DNA from: Metabacillus bambusae
GTDB lineage: Bacteria; Bacillota; Bacilli; Bacillales; Bacillaceae
Length of the DNA: 64,000 bases
Reading direction: 5' to 3'
Assembly: GCF_017497975.1 (NCBI RefSeq)
Contig: NZ_JAGDEL010000001.1
Location: 248,001-312,000 of the forward strand
The notes beneath the pieces are model-generated. The model was given only the letters and a program-made list of their open reading frames with translations. It was not told the origin of the DNA and made no database searches. Of the stretch, positions 25,831 through 33,903 are shown piece by piece. Each line of letters begins with the position of its first letter. The stretch's first letter is position 1. Both the position numbers and the translations under genes were made by a program.

Positions 25831-26166
25831 TTATTCAAGTTTCTCGATCTTCACAAGCCCACCAATATGATTTTCAGATTCAACATATGCTAATATTTTA
25901 TCCTTCACATGAATGTTATCTTCAATAGGATACTTCACATTTTTACGATTAAAATAAATTTTAGTTGTCCCATCAAGAGATTGACCATAATAGTCATTTC
26001 CATTTATTTCAGTAATGACATAGGTAAAGGTTTTATATGAATCTAGCATTTCCGCATCTTTTGTTGGTTGATTTGTTTCTAGTTTTTCAGATGGGTTCCA
26101 TAAGTAAATACCAAGTACAAGTAGCACGCTAAGTAGGATGAAGAGAGTGATTAGTTTTCCTTTCAT
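25831..26166 (-). CDS. Membrane-anchored protein of unknown function (111 aa)
   Basis: One N-terminal membrane helix (about residues 5-23, LITLFILLSVLLVLGIYLW) and an extracytoplasmic beta-rich domain: FTYVITEINGNDYYGQSLDG, TKIYFNRKNV and KDKILAYVES. The strand pattern suggests a small OB-like fold, as in some Bacillus surface proteins, but I cannot name the family. There is no lipobox cysteine. ATG at 26166 is chosen because GGAGG lies five bases upstream. It is followed by a shared terminator and preceded by repeat copy A4. Confidence 0.75.
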   Translation of the reverse strand: MKGKLITLFILLSVLLVLGIYLWNPSEKLETNQPTKDAEMLDSYKTFTYVITEINGNDYYGQSLDGTTKIYFNRKNVKYPIEDNIHVKDKILAYVESENHIGGLVKIEKLE

Positions 26167-26261
26167 TTTTACCTCCAAAAATATAAATCTGATATATCTT
26201 GTATGACGAACGAGTCAAAAAAAGAACGGCTAATGACGAGAATTAGAATTTTTTACAGTAC

Positions 26262-26418
26262 AATAACAAAGGCTCAGGGCGCCTTGAACAGCCCCGACGC
26301 TCAGGAATAGAAGGTGTTTTATACCTTCTATTCCTGAGTGGCTGTAGACCTAAGATGGGCTCAGCGCTGGAGTTGGATGTCAAAGCGCTTATACACAGTA
26401 TTGAAGTTTCCAATTAAA
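26262..26418. repeat. Repeat family A, copy A4
   Basis: Contains GGGCGCCTTGAACAGCCCCG, a hairpin made of TCAGGAATAGAAGGT and ACCTTCTATTCCTGA, GTGGCTGTAGACC, and ends GATGTCAAAGCGCTTATACACAG. The DnaA-box position (26389-26397) reads TTATACACA. Confidence 0.78.
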
Positions 26419-26426
26419 CGACGATA

Positions 26427-26464
26427 AAAAGGTGACTGTCTCTTTGTTGAGTCAGCCACCTTTT
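26427..26464 (-). terminator. Intrinsic terminator of spoVK
   Basis: AAAAGGTGACTG (26427-26438) pairs with CAGCCACCTTTT (26453-26464) with one mismatch; the reverse strand ends in a T-tract. It is 19 bp past the spoVK stop. Confidence 0.82.
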
Positions 26465-26482
26465 ATCCATTACAGCCCTTCG

Positions 26483-27451
26483 TTAATTTGACTTTTCATC
26501 TGTTAACACAAGATCTTGACCCTTAATTGTTAAAAGATCTTCACGATTATATTTATCTGTAAGTAATAAACGCATTGCTTGAGAACGAATTGATTTCTCT
26601 ATGATATTTCTTACATATCGGCCATTACTAAATTTTGCTGGGGGTGTCATCGTTTTAACGTTCATTAAATGTTCCCTTAGTTTTATTACTGCTTCATCAT
26701 TAAAGCGATATTCCCGCTCAGACATCATACGATCAGATATCTCCATTAGATCATCTACTGAATAATCAGGAAAATCTACAACTAATGGAAATCTTGACAA
26801 TAGTCCGGGATTAAGAGATAAAAAGTTTTCCATTTCTCTTGGATAACCCGCGAGGATTAATACAAAATCATGTTGCTTATCCTCCATATGTTTTACTAAC
26901 GTATCAATTGCTTCTTTACCAAAATCTTTTTCCCCACCTCTAGCAAGTGAATAGGCTTCGTCAATAAATAAGATGCCACCTAGTGCTTTTTTTATGAGAT
27001 CTCGGGTTTTTTGAGCCGTATGCCCGATATATTCTCCTACGAGATCAGCTCTCTCAGCTTCAATTAAATGCCCTTTTGACAGGACATTCATTTGAAAAAA
27101 CAATTTACCAACTAATCTTGCTACCGTTGTCTTACCAGTTCCTGGATTCCCCTTAAACATCATATGGAGGGCTTGCTTTCCAGCCTTTAAACCTTGCTCC
27201 TCACGTTTTTTATTAATAAAAATCCAAGCATATATTTCTTTTATCATTTGTTTCATTTCATTCATTCCTACAAGGGAACTCATTTCGGCTTCTATTTCTT
27301 TTAAAATCGTATGCTTTCCTTCTACTTTTGGGATTTTTAAATCATAGGAGGATGAGCTTACTTTATCATCGATTTTTTCATTAGATTGATTATTTAATAT
27401 GATGTTAATCTGTCCATTTGTTTTATAAGTGACTGCTCGATCTCTTTCCAA
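26483..27451 (-). CDS. spoVK: Stage V sporulation protein K, AAA+ ATPase
   Basis: A 322-residue AAA+ protein of the CbbX/SpoVK branch, needed for late spore maturation in Bacillus. Walker A is GNPGTGKTT at residues 101-109, Walker B LFIDEA at 161-166, and GLLSRFP supplies the arginine-finger region. The N-terminal 45 residues are polar and variable. TTG at 27451 is chosen because GAGGTG lies seven bases upstream. It is followed by its own terminator; 27452-27700 upstream holds nothing recognisable, then hfq. Confidence 0.94.
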   Translation of the reverse strand: MERDRAVTYKTNGQINIILNNQSNEKIDDKVSSSSYDLKIPKVEGKHTILKEIEAEMSSLVGMNEMKQMIKEIYAWIFINKKREEQGLKAGKQALHMMFKGNPGTGKTTVARLVGKLFFQMNVLSKGHLIEAERADLVGEYIGHTAQKTRDLIKKALGGILFIDEAYSLARGGEKDFGKEAIDTLVKHMEDKQHDFVLILAGYPREMENFLSLNPGLLSRFPLVVDFPDYSVDDLMEISDRMMSEREYRFNDEAVIKLREHLMNVKTMTPPAKFSNGRYVRNIIEKSIRSQAMRLLLTDKYNREDLLTIKGQDLVLTDEKSN

Positions 27452-27700
27452 AGATGTTCACCTCACAATCTGAAACTATTTATACTTAGGCTTTTTACTA
27501 ATAAACTATGATGTACTTCCATAATGTCGCTTTCAATCTTCGACAATCGTGATGAAAATGCAAGAAAGGTGTTGTATTTTGCGCTTTCCCAAGAAATATT
27601 CATTCCTTTATTTATATTCATTTATTAGAAATTTACCACCATAGTAGTAACTTTTTTAGGAGTATTGATAACTTAAAAGTTAAGAATGAGTATGTGGGGG

Positions 27701-27748
27701 AAATAGAAATGGAGCTGACGATACTAATCATCAGCTCCATTTCTATTT
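27701..27748 (-). terminator. Terminator hairpin at the hfq 3' end
   Basis: AAATAGAAATGGAGCTGA (27701-27718) and TCAGCTCCATTTCTATTT (27731-27748) are perfectly complementary over 18 bp, starting two bases past the hfq stop codon. Confidence 0.82.
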
Positions 27749-27749
27749 T

Positions 27750-27974
27750 TTATTCAAGCACTAATTGTATATTTTTTTGTGGTGAAAAAGTAGAGATTGC
27801 ATGTTTATAAATAAGTTGTTGTTTACCTTCTGTTTCTAAAAGAACTGTAAAGTTATCAAAGCCCTTAACTAGGCCTCTTAATTGAAATCCATTTAGTAAA
27901 AATACAGTTACAAAAGTACCATCCTTACGTAATTGATTAAGAAATTGATCTTGAATGTTGATAGTTTGTTTCAT
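27750..27974 (-). CDS. hfq: RNA chaperone Hfq
   Basis: A 74-residue Sm-like protein forming hexameric rings that bind A/U-rich RNA. The Sm1 region reads [20 protein letters not shown] and Sm2 ends with YKHAISTF, the Hfq signature. ATG at 27974 follows GAGGAGGAC. It is 38 bp downstream of miaA in the classical miaA-hfq pair. The stop codon adjoins an 18-bp hairpin. Confidence 0.97.
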   Translation of the reverse strand: MKQTINIQDQFLNQLRKDGTFVTVFLLNGFQLRGLVKGFDNFTVLLETEGKQQLIYKHAISTFSPQKNIQLVLE

Positions 27975-28012
27975 GTTTCGTCCTCCTCTTTTCTCTATAC
28001 CTTTTAATTCGA

Positions 28013-28951
28013 TTAATCTTGAAGCTTTCCTGCAATATATGTAAAAATTTCATCAACCATTTTATCATGCTTGATTGGTGGGGTCATGTCAAACCATTTG
28101 ACATCCATCTTGTTTCGAAACCAAGTCAACTGACGTTTTGCATATCTTCTTGAATTTTGCTTTAACAATTGTATCGCATCAGTATATGTTATTTTTCCAT
28201 CAAAATAGTCATATAACTCCTTATAACCAATCGCTTGAATCGCTTGTGTATTACGGATACCTTGATTATAAAGTTGCTTAACCTCTTCAATTAAGCCTTG
28301 GTTAACCATAAGATCAACTCGTTGGTTGATGCGGTCATACAACACTTCTCGATCCATTGTTAATCCAATTAATGCTACATCATAAAGCAGTTCCTGTTCT
28401 TGACTACTTATGTATTCAGACATCGTTTTGTTTGTACAGTGATAAATCTCAAGGGCTCGAATCACCCTTCTACTATTATTTGGATGAATTTTACTTGCTG
28501 CTTCAGGATCGATTTCTTCAAGTATTTGATGAAGCGCTAGTTCGCCCTTTTCCATTAGCTCCTTTTCAAGCCTAGACCTAAATTCAGGATCTGATGGGTT
28601 TTCTGTAAATTGATAATCATATAAAACAGATTGTATATATAAGCCTGTACCTCCAACAATCATTGGTGTTTTCCCTTTATTGGTAATATCCTCAATTAAA
28701 GGACGGACAGTCGCCTGAAATTCAGCTACAGAATAATCTTCATCAGGATTTTTTATATCAATTAAATGATGAGGTATACCATTCATTTCATCTTCATTAA
28801 TCTTTGCTGTACCGATATCCATATTCTTATAAATTTGCATTGAATCACCACTAATAACTTCACCATTAAGGCGATGAGCTAAATCAATGCTTAGTTTTGT
28901 TTTTCCAACTGCTGTTGGACCAATGATGACGACGAGTTTCCTTTTCTCCAC
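28013..28951 (-). CDS. miaA: tRNA dimethylallyltransferase MiaA
   Basis: A 312-residue enzyme that adds an isopentenyl group from DMAPP to N6 of A37 in tRNAs reading UNN codons. The P-loop GPTAVGKT is at residues 11-18; [17 protein letters not shown] and GGTGLYIQS follow, as does [13 protein letters not shown] near the C terminus. The product is the substrate of MiaB, encoded at 42 kb. Start GTG at 28951. It heads the miaA-hfq pair. Confidence 0.96.
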   Translation of the reverse strand: MEKRKLVVIIGPTAVGKTKLSIDLAHRLNGEVISGDSMQIYKNMDIGTAKINEDEMNGIPHHLIDIKNPDEDYSVAEFQATVRPLIEDITNKGKTPMIVGGTGLYIQSVLYDYQFTENPSDPEFRSRLEKELMEKGELALHQILEEIDPEAASKIHPNNSRRVIRALEIYHCTNKTMSEYISSQEQELLYDVALIGLTMDREVLYDRINQRVDLMVNQGLIEEVKQLYNQGIRNTQAIQAIGYKELYDYFDGKITYTDAIQLLKQNSRRYAKRQLTWFRNKMDVKWFDMTPPIKHDKMVDEIFTYIAGKLQD

Positions 28952-29317
28952 TTAAAACCACTCTTTCACAACAGATAGATTCTACGTTCATCATCTTATC
29001 ATGTGAACTACATGAACACCATATTATTGTTTCCTTTTTAATCTAATTGTAAACATTTTGTATGTAAAACACTTCCTTTTAATGCAATGATTACTATTTT
29101 TGAATTAAAGAGAAATATCACCCAAATTGTTTTAGTGATAATTTCTATCTATGCTGTTTACATAATAATATTATGCAACTGATCATTATAAAAAACATCT
29201 TATTTGTAGTGTTGATTTTATAAAAAGTTAAAACGTGAAATCCTATGTGACTTCACGTTTTAAGCAAAATTTGATTTACCTTTAGTACCTAGTATTGGAA
29301 CCCATTACCGTGATAAC
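28952..29317. other. Gene-less AT-rich stretch
   Basis: No gene or repeat seen, apart from a TTAAAACGTGAA/TTCACGTTTTAA hairpin at 29228-29263 that may end the 29488 gene's transcript. Confidence 0.6.
29228..29263 (-). terminator. Hairpin downstream of the 29488 gene
   Basis: Perfect 12-bp stem TTAAAACGTGAA (29228-29239) with TTCACGTTTTAA (29252-29263), on either strand leading into a short A/T tract. Confidence 0.65.
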
Positions 29318-29488
29318 CTAAATTCTCTTATTTTGTTTTTTTACATGGTCAACTAGCTTGATGTATTTTAATAACAAGTCTAATGGCCAGAATAAACTAA
29401 TCAGGACGACCTCATGACGCTTTAACTCATTGACTTTATATACTGAATACACTACACCAATCATCATATAAATCAGAAGTATAAGCAT
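29318..29488 (-). CDS. Small membrane protein of unknown function (56 aa)
   Basis: Reading from ATG at 29488 (AAAGGAA seven bases upstream): MLILLIYMMIGVVYSVYKV, then a hydrophilic stretch, WPLDLLLKYIKLVDHVKKQN and a basic end. One clear and one weaker hydrophobic segment. A longer frame from TTG at 29524 lacks a ribosome-binding site. Family unknown. It is isolated between miaA and the methyltransferase gene. Confidence 0.5.
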   Translation of the reverse strand: MLILLIYMMIGVVYSVYKVNELKRHEVVLISLFWPLDLLLKYIKLVDHVKKQNKRI

Positions 29489-29525
29489 AAGGATGTTCCT
29501 TTCCCTTTTTGTTATAGTATTCAAT

Positions 29526-29651
29526 AATTCGTATTTGGTTCTCCAAAGAAAGGAAGCATTTTATACAGAACCTGTCAGTTTGAGAAGTTTTAAAGAGATG
29601 AATAAAGAATTTATTAACGAAACTCCACCATTATTGAAGTTTAGTTTCTAA
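29526..29651 (+). pseudogene. Possible C-terminal coding remnant
   Basis: The forward strand reads LQRKEAFYTEPVSLRSFKEM then NKEFINETPPLLKFSF and a stop, which has coding character but no start or ribosome-binding site. Unassigned. Confidence 0.25.
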
Positions 29652-29674
29652 AAAGAAAATAATAGATAGGGTTG

Positions 29675-30499
29675 ATGGTAATAGTGAATGGACATATACG
29701 AAATAATGTGAATCGATTTGAGGGGTTCGGGACACTATATGATGAAAATCGGCCTATACCACCTCAAGATATTGTGGGGATCGTAAAAAAATACTTACGA
29801 AGACAACCTCAAACTGTTTTAGATGTGGGCTGTGGCACTGGTCTTTCTACATTTTTATGGGTAAATGAAGCTGACTCCATCATTGGGTTCGAGCCAAATG
29901 ATGACATGAGAAATGTGGCACTTGCAAAATTGCAAGTGCTTGATCGGCCATCAAACATTCAATTTTTAAAAGGCTTGTCACATCAATTAAAGATGCCAAC
30001 AGAATCTGCTGACGTCGTGACATGTTCGCAATCCTTTCATTGGATGGATCCACACAGTACATTGCAAGAATTTTCCCGTGTCCTTCGTCATGGAGGAGTA
30101 TTCGCTGCTTACGATTGCGACTGGCCACCTACCTTTGACTGGTTAATTGAGGAACAATACAAACAATTAATTTCGCTTACCAATGAGAAATTAATAAATT
30201 TGACTGAAAAGGACGAACAACCTTACAGATGGAATAAGTCTGAGCATCTACAGAAATTTCGTGAGTCAAACCTATTTCGTTTTTCAAAGGAAATTGTCTT
30301 TCATCATTGGGAAAAATGTGATGCAACACGATATGCAAATATTGCTTTTAGCAATGGCGGTTTACAAACCGCGCTACAATTGGGCGCTGACGACTTGCAT
30401 GAAGCAGTTAATGATTTCAAAAAACAAGTGAAAGAGTCATTTGCTGGTGAAATGTGTGACGTACTATTTAGCTATCGGATGCGATTGGCAGTTAAATAA
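29675..30499 (+). CDS. Class I SAM-dependent methyltransferase
   Basis: A 274-residue methyltransferase. Motif I is VLDVGCGTGLST around residue 50; VVTCSQSFHWMDPHSTLQEF is the motif IV region of methyltransferase-11-type proteins, and RVLRHGGVFAAYD follows. The substrate (small molecule or quinone-like) cannot be read from sequence. The start is uncertain: TTG 29672, ATG 29675 or GTG 29684 are all in frame behind a weak ATAGGG. It stands alone in the accessory region between miaA and mutL and is followed by repeat copy A5. Confidence 0.85.
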   Translation: MVIVNGHIRNNVNRFEGFGTLYDENRPIPPQDIVGIVKKYLRRQPQTVLDVGCGTGLSTFLWVNEADSIIGFEPNDDMRNVALAKLQVLDRPSNIQFLKGLSHQLKMPTESADVVTCSQSFHWMDPHSTLQEFSRVLRHGGVFAAYDCDWPPTFDWLIEEQYKQLISLTNEKLINLTEKDEQPYRWNKSEHLQKFRESNLFRFSKEIVFHHWEKCDATRYANIAFSNGGLQTALQLGADDLHEAVNDFKKQVKESFAGEMCDVLFSYRMRLAVK

Positions 30500-30506
30500 C
30501 ATAAAA

Positions 30507-30680
30507 TGAACAAAAGCGATAGCGCCTTGAACAGCCTCGGGCAAATAAGACGCTCATGAATAGAAGGTGTTTTTTACCTTCAATTCATGAGTGGCTGTAT
30601 GTAGACCCAAGAGGGGCTAGTCGCTGGAGCTGGATGCCCAGCACTTATCCACAGTACTAGAATTTTATAATTTCGCTAGA
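30507..30680. repeat. Repeat family A, copy A5
   Basis: Starts GAACAAAAGCGATAGCGCC, has GAACAGCCTCGGGCAAATAA and a hairpin of CTCATGAATAGAAGGT with ACCTTCAATTCATGAG, then GCTGGAGCTGGATGCC, TTATCCACA at 30645-30653 and AGAATTTTATAATTTCGC. It is the cleanest copy of this family. Confidence 0.85.
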
Positions 30681-30688
30681 CAACAAAA

Positions 30689-30725
30689 AAGCGTTAAATA
30701 AGAAATAACTTCTTATTTAACGCTT
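30689..30725. terminator. Intrinsic terminator
   Basis: AAGCGTTAAATAAGAA (30689-30704) and TTCTTATTTAACGCTT (30710-30725) form a perfect 16-bp stem. It probably ends the methyltransferase transcript after the repeat. Confidence 0.82.
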
Positions 30726-30935
30726 TGATTATTACAATATTAATCACTAGTTTTCTTATATAACCCGTTTAATTATCCACTTTAACGAACGTTCATTCTG
30801 TTTCGATCCTTGAATTTTTTCTTCTATTATAATATAAATCTTATAATAGTCTTCCGTAGAATTTTAACGCCAAATGGACAAAAGATGGTCATTCTTGTGG
30901 TCACCTTTTATTTTGAGGTCAAATCGCCCCTCAAT

Positions 30936-31055
30936 ATGGACTCTCTTGAAAAGAAGATGTTACTACAAATGATTGTTAAAAGGACTGATTTAGATAAAAT
31001 CGGAGATCGACCAGTAGTTGACAGTTTGGTTATAACCGACATCAAATTTTATTAA
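30936..31055 (+). pseudogene. Possible recombinase C-terminal remnant
   Basis: The forward frame reads MDSLEKKMLLQMIVKRTDLD then VVDSLVITDIKF and stop. The EKKMLLQMIV pattern resembles the C-terminal end of large serine recombinases, but this is weak. The rest of 30726-31246 has no gene. Confidence 0.2.
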
Positions 31056-31246
31056 AAGACCTATACTTATTTCTTCTTCAACTAACTGGCAGTTTAGTTT
31101 AAGTACAATTCTTCACAAAGTTATTGAAAAGTCGTTTTTCCTAAAACAACTACACATCATCACCAAAAAGGTAGCCTTTTTGAGACTACTTTTATATATG
31201 TTGCTTCAAAGTGGAATTAAGTCCAAGATAAAATCAGCAAATAAAG

Positions 31247-31628
31247 CTATTTAGCCAATTCCACAGTAAGCTTAATTGTATTTCCAAGGCTTTTAATCAC
31301 TGATAAATCTCCGTCTATTCGCCCTAATGTAATCATATTTTCATAACTCCCGGAAACTTCTTCGCCATCAAAAAGGATGCTAAAGTAGCTCCCAGCAAGA
31401 TCAATGTCTCCATTTTTTCCAACCATTATGTTTATCTTTTTCATCATATTCAAACCGGTCATCCATCACACCACAGTAATCATATTCATAACGATTTAGT
31501 GTAATGGTATAAGGAAGTCTGGAAATCAAATCCTGAGCTGCCTTACTATTATTCAGTGTTGCAGGAATCACCGTGTCTCCAACAGTTAAGGTAACGGCTG
31601 TACCAGTTTCATTTACATGTTTATCCAA
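31247..31628 (-). pseudogene. Cyclophilin-like fold protein, one-base frameshift
   Basis: Two overlapping frames make one protein. From TTG at 31628 (after GGGAGG): VTLTVGDTVIPATLNNSKAA, DLISRLPYTITLNRYEYDY, DKHNGW; then in the next frame NGDIDLAGSYFSILFDGEEV, MITLGRIDGDLSVIKSL and a stop at 31247. Together they match the cyclophilin-like (DUF4430-type neighbourhood) fold proteins often found beside cupin and reductase genes. The break is in an A6 run (31413-31418 as T6); five A residues would restore the frame. A real mutation, phase-variable tract or sequencing error are all possible. Confidence 0.7.
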
Positions 31629-31667
31629 TGTTGTTTCCTCCCTTTCGGTTGTATAATCGCGAATAAC

Positions 31668-31699
31668 TAACGCATCGAATTCTTTGATTCGATGCGTTA
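31668..31699 (-). terminator. Hairpin between the cupin and cyclophilin-like genes
   Basis: TAACGCATCGAAT (31668-31680) and ATTCGATGCGTTA (31687-31699) are perfectly complementary. It lacks a strong T-run on the reverse strand, so partial readthrough into the cyclophilin-like gene is plausible. Confidence 0.65.
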
Positions 31700-31711
31700 A
31701 TTGTTTACAAT

Positions 31712-32125
31712 TTATTTAGTTACATTTTCATATACTTCGTCTGAAACAGGTTCCAACCATTCCGGTGTACCTGCAGTGATTGCAATATGTTCAAACCAAC
31801 TATCTTTTGCGGCACCATGCCAGTGCTTCACACCATCGTGAGTGACAATAACATCGCCAGTTTTTAAGAATTGAGCAGGTTTTCCTTCTTCTTGGTACCA
31901 ACCTTCGCCACCAGTTACTAATAAAATTTGAAATCCATCACGATGGATATGCCAGTTATTTCGGCATCCCGGTTCAAAGGTCACATTCCCAACACCAACA
32001 CTCACTTTAGGATCAGCAATTAATGTTTTCAGATAACTTTGTCCCACAAAAAATTGTGCATATGCTTCATTTTTTTCGCCCACTGGGAAAATAACGCCAT
32101 TTTTTACTTCTTCATGTTTTGCCAT
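31712..32125 (-). CDS. Cupin domain protein
   Basis: A 137-residue single-domain cupin. Cupin motif 1 is present in the stretch NNWHIHRDGFQILLVTGGEG, with the metal-binding His pair, and motif 2 in GDVIVTHDGVKHWHGAA, with the last His. Such proteins accompany carboxymuconolactone decarboxylase-like proteins in small detoxification clusters. ATG at 32125 is chosen because GGAGG lies eight bases upstream. It follows the SDR gene by 34 bp in the CMD-SDR-cupin operon. The reaction is unknown. Confidence 0.88.
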   Translation of the reverse strand: MAKHEEVKNGVIFPVGEKNEAYAQFFVGQSYLKTLIADPKVSVGVGNVTFEPGCRNNWHIHRDGFQILLVTGGEGWYQEEGKPAQFLKTGDVIVTHDGVKHWHGAAKDSWFEHIAITAGTPEWLEPVSDEVYENVTK

Positions 32126-32159
32126 AATTAATTCCTCCAATAAACTTTATTTTTTATGA

Positions 32160-32906
32160 TTAACCAACTTGAACTGTTGGACGAATAATCATTTCATTAA
32201 TGGCAACATCGGATGGTTGCTCAATGGCAAATGCAATTGCACGAGCAATGCGGACAGCATCAATTGCCACTTGGTAAAATTCATCTAAACCTGCTTTCAT
32301 CGTTGGGTCTGACGTAGTTTCTAATAATTCACTGCTGACAGCCCCAGGAGAAATATTTGTCATACGGATATTAGTGCCACTCATCGCTTCTTCTTGACGC
32401 AAGCCTTCAGAAATGGCTCTTACTGCAAATTTAGTGCCACAATATACCGTTCCACCTGGGTAGATGTTATGTCCAGCTACCGATGAAAGATTGATAACAT
32501 GACCGGATTTGCGTTCTCTCATAGATGGAACGATAGCAGCGATGGCATACAAAACACCTTTGATGTTGACATCGATCATCTTATCCCACTCATCAACTTT
32601 ATTTTCAGCAAGAAAAGCTTGTGGCATGATTCCAGCATTGTTGACTAATACATCGATTTTTCCAAATTCTTTAAGAGCATATTCAGCTAGTTCTACCATC
32701 TGATGACGGGAAGTTACATCTGTTACTTTATAAATTGCTTTTCCGCCACTGGTTTGAATCTCATCTTGTAATTTCTTTAAACGGTCTTCACGACGAGCTG
32801 CGAGTACCAACTTTGCACCTTTAGACGCAAGTTCTTTTGCAGTAGCTTCTCCAATCCCAGAAGAAGCACCCGTAATAATGACAACTTTATCTTGAATATT
32901 TGACAT
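32160..32906 (-). CDS. Short-chain dehydrogenase/reductase
   Basis: A 248-residue classical SDR. The cofactor motif TGASSGIGEA is at residues 12-21, NNAG in mid-chain, the catalytic Ser in SSVAG and the YxxxK pair in YCGTK. An Arg-rich AARREDRLKKL after the second strand suggests NADP preference. It reduces or oxidises a carbonyl/alcohol of unknown identity. ATG at 32906 is chosen (AAGGGTG upstream). It lies 18 bp after the CMD gene; both belong to the TetR-regulated unit. Confidence 0.92.
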   Translation of the reverse strand: MSNIQDKVVIITGASSGIGEATAKELASKGAKLVLAARREDRLKKLQDEIQTSGGKAIYKVTDVTSRHQMVELAEYALKEFGKIDVLVNNAGIMPQAFLAENKVDEWDKMIDVNIKGVLYAIAAIVPSMRERKSGHVINLSSVAGHNIYPGGTVYCGTKFAVRAISEGLRQEEAMSGTNIRMTNISPGAVSSELLETTSDPTMKAGLDEFYQVAIDAVRIARAIAFAIEQPSDVAINEMIIRPTVQVG

Positions 32907-32924
32907 AATAAATAACACCCTTTC

Positions 32925-33680
32925 TTAAATTTCATGAATAATTTCGTTAACGCTAGCTAATGCGTTCAGTGTTCTCGGAAAGCCCATATATGGAAGGCAG
33001 TGGGTGATAGCGGTGATCAATGTTTCCTTATCATTGCCCACATTTTTGTTACCCTGCACGTGTGCCTTCACTTGACCTTCAGCGCCACCCAATGCACTTA
33101 TAATACAAAGTGTCAACAACTCCCGTGTTTTCAAATCAAGTCCACCACGGGTATAGAAGTCTCCGAAGCAAAAAGCCGAAAGATAATCCTGAATATGCTT
33201 TTGGTTTGCCGGGGCATTTTCCCGCATTTTTGCGATTGTCTCACCAAATATCTCTACCTGCACTGCAAGCCCTTTATCAAAACGATTATCTTCATCTACA
33301 GTCTTTTGGCTTTCGATTGGTAAAGCGATATTCTTCGCTTTGAAAACCTCATTGACTTCATTTATGGCATTCAGTGTTTTAGGGAATCCAATGTACGGAA
33401 CACACTGGTAAACAGCCTCTTTAATTTCTACAGGTGTTAGCCCAACATTCAGTGCGGCACTAACATGTGCTTTTAGCTGCGGCAACGTCTGATTGGTTGA
33501 AAGAACAACCAGGGTGATCAACTCACGCTGTTTGTCATTCAAATTACCTTGATAAAAAACTTCCCCAAAAATGAAATCGCTAAGAATGTCCTGAAAATCA
33601 GGATCGGTAGCATATGCGGCAGTTACTCCCGCACCAAATAGCTGGTTGAACTTTTCCTTGCTCTTTTCAATACGGTCCAT
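32925..33680 (-). CDS. Carboxymuconolactone decarboxylase family protein (two CMD domains)
   Basis: A 251-residue protein with two CMD/AhpD-like repeats: the first ends QCVPYIGFPKTLNAINEV, the second HCLPYMGFPRTLNALASV. Each repeat has LITLVVLS or LLTLCIIS, and the second keeps ELLTLCII with one cysteine; CxxC of AhpD is absent, so a peroxidase role is unlikely. Fused double-CMD proteins are common beside cupins and reductases and may act on lactones or quinones (inference). Start ATG at 33680 follows GAGGAGG. It is the first gene of the cluster, divergent from tetR. Confidence 0.9.
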   Translation of the reverse strand: MDRIEKSKEKFNQLFGAGVTAAYATDPDFQDILSDFIFGEVFYQGNLNDKQRELITLVVLSTNQTLPQLKAHVSAALNVGLTPVEIKEAVYQCVPYIGFPKTLNAINEVNEVFKAKNIALPIESQKTVDEDNRFDKGLAVQVEIFGETIAKMRENAPANQKHIQDYLSAFCFGDFYTRGGLDLKTRELLTLCIISALGGAEGQVKAHVQGNKNVGNDKETLITAITHCLPYMGFPRTLNALASVNEIIHEI

Positions 33681-33761
33681 AACTAAACCTCCTCTTTTAA
33701 TTTAATTAACTCTTCTATTATTTCGAGGCTAGTAAAATTTGATGTATTAGCAAATCGCATG

Positions 33762-33791
33762 TTGATGCGTTATCGCACATCTGTGTATAAT
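33762..33791 (+). promoter_or_regulatory. Promoter of the tetR gene
   Basis: TTGATG (33762-33767), 18-bp spacer, TATAAT (33786-33791). Operator 1 overlaps it. Confidence 0.6.
33764..33781. promoter_or_regulatory. Candidate TetR-family operator 1
   Basis: GATGCGTTATCGCACATC: imperfect inverted repeat containing GTTATCGCACA, the same core as operator 3 in the opposite direction. Confidence 0.55.
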
Positions 33792-33835
33792 ATAAAATGA
33801 AAAGAGGATGACTGCAACAATCAAAATGCCGTGAT

Positions 33836-33853
33836 TTGTGCGTTACTGCACAA
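33836..33853. promoter_or_regulatory. Candidate TetR-family operator 2
   Basis: TTGTGCGTTACTGCACAA: perfect 6-bp arms TTGTGC/GCACAA with a 6-bp centre, 50 bp upstream of tetR. Confidence 0.6.
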
Positions 33854-33864
33854 GTTGATTAAAA

Positions 33865-33876
33865 TTGTGCGATAAC
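33865..33876. promoter_or_regulatory. Candidate operator half-site 3
   Basis: TTGTGCGATAAC, the reverse complement of the operator 1 core (GTTATCGCACA). Confidence 0.45.
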
Positions 33877-33903
33877 TTTTAAGAAAGCTTGGTGATTACT
33901 ACA

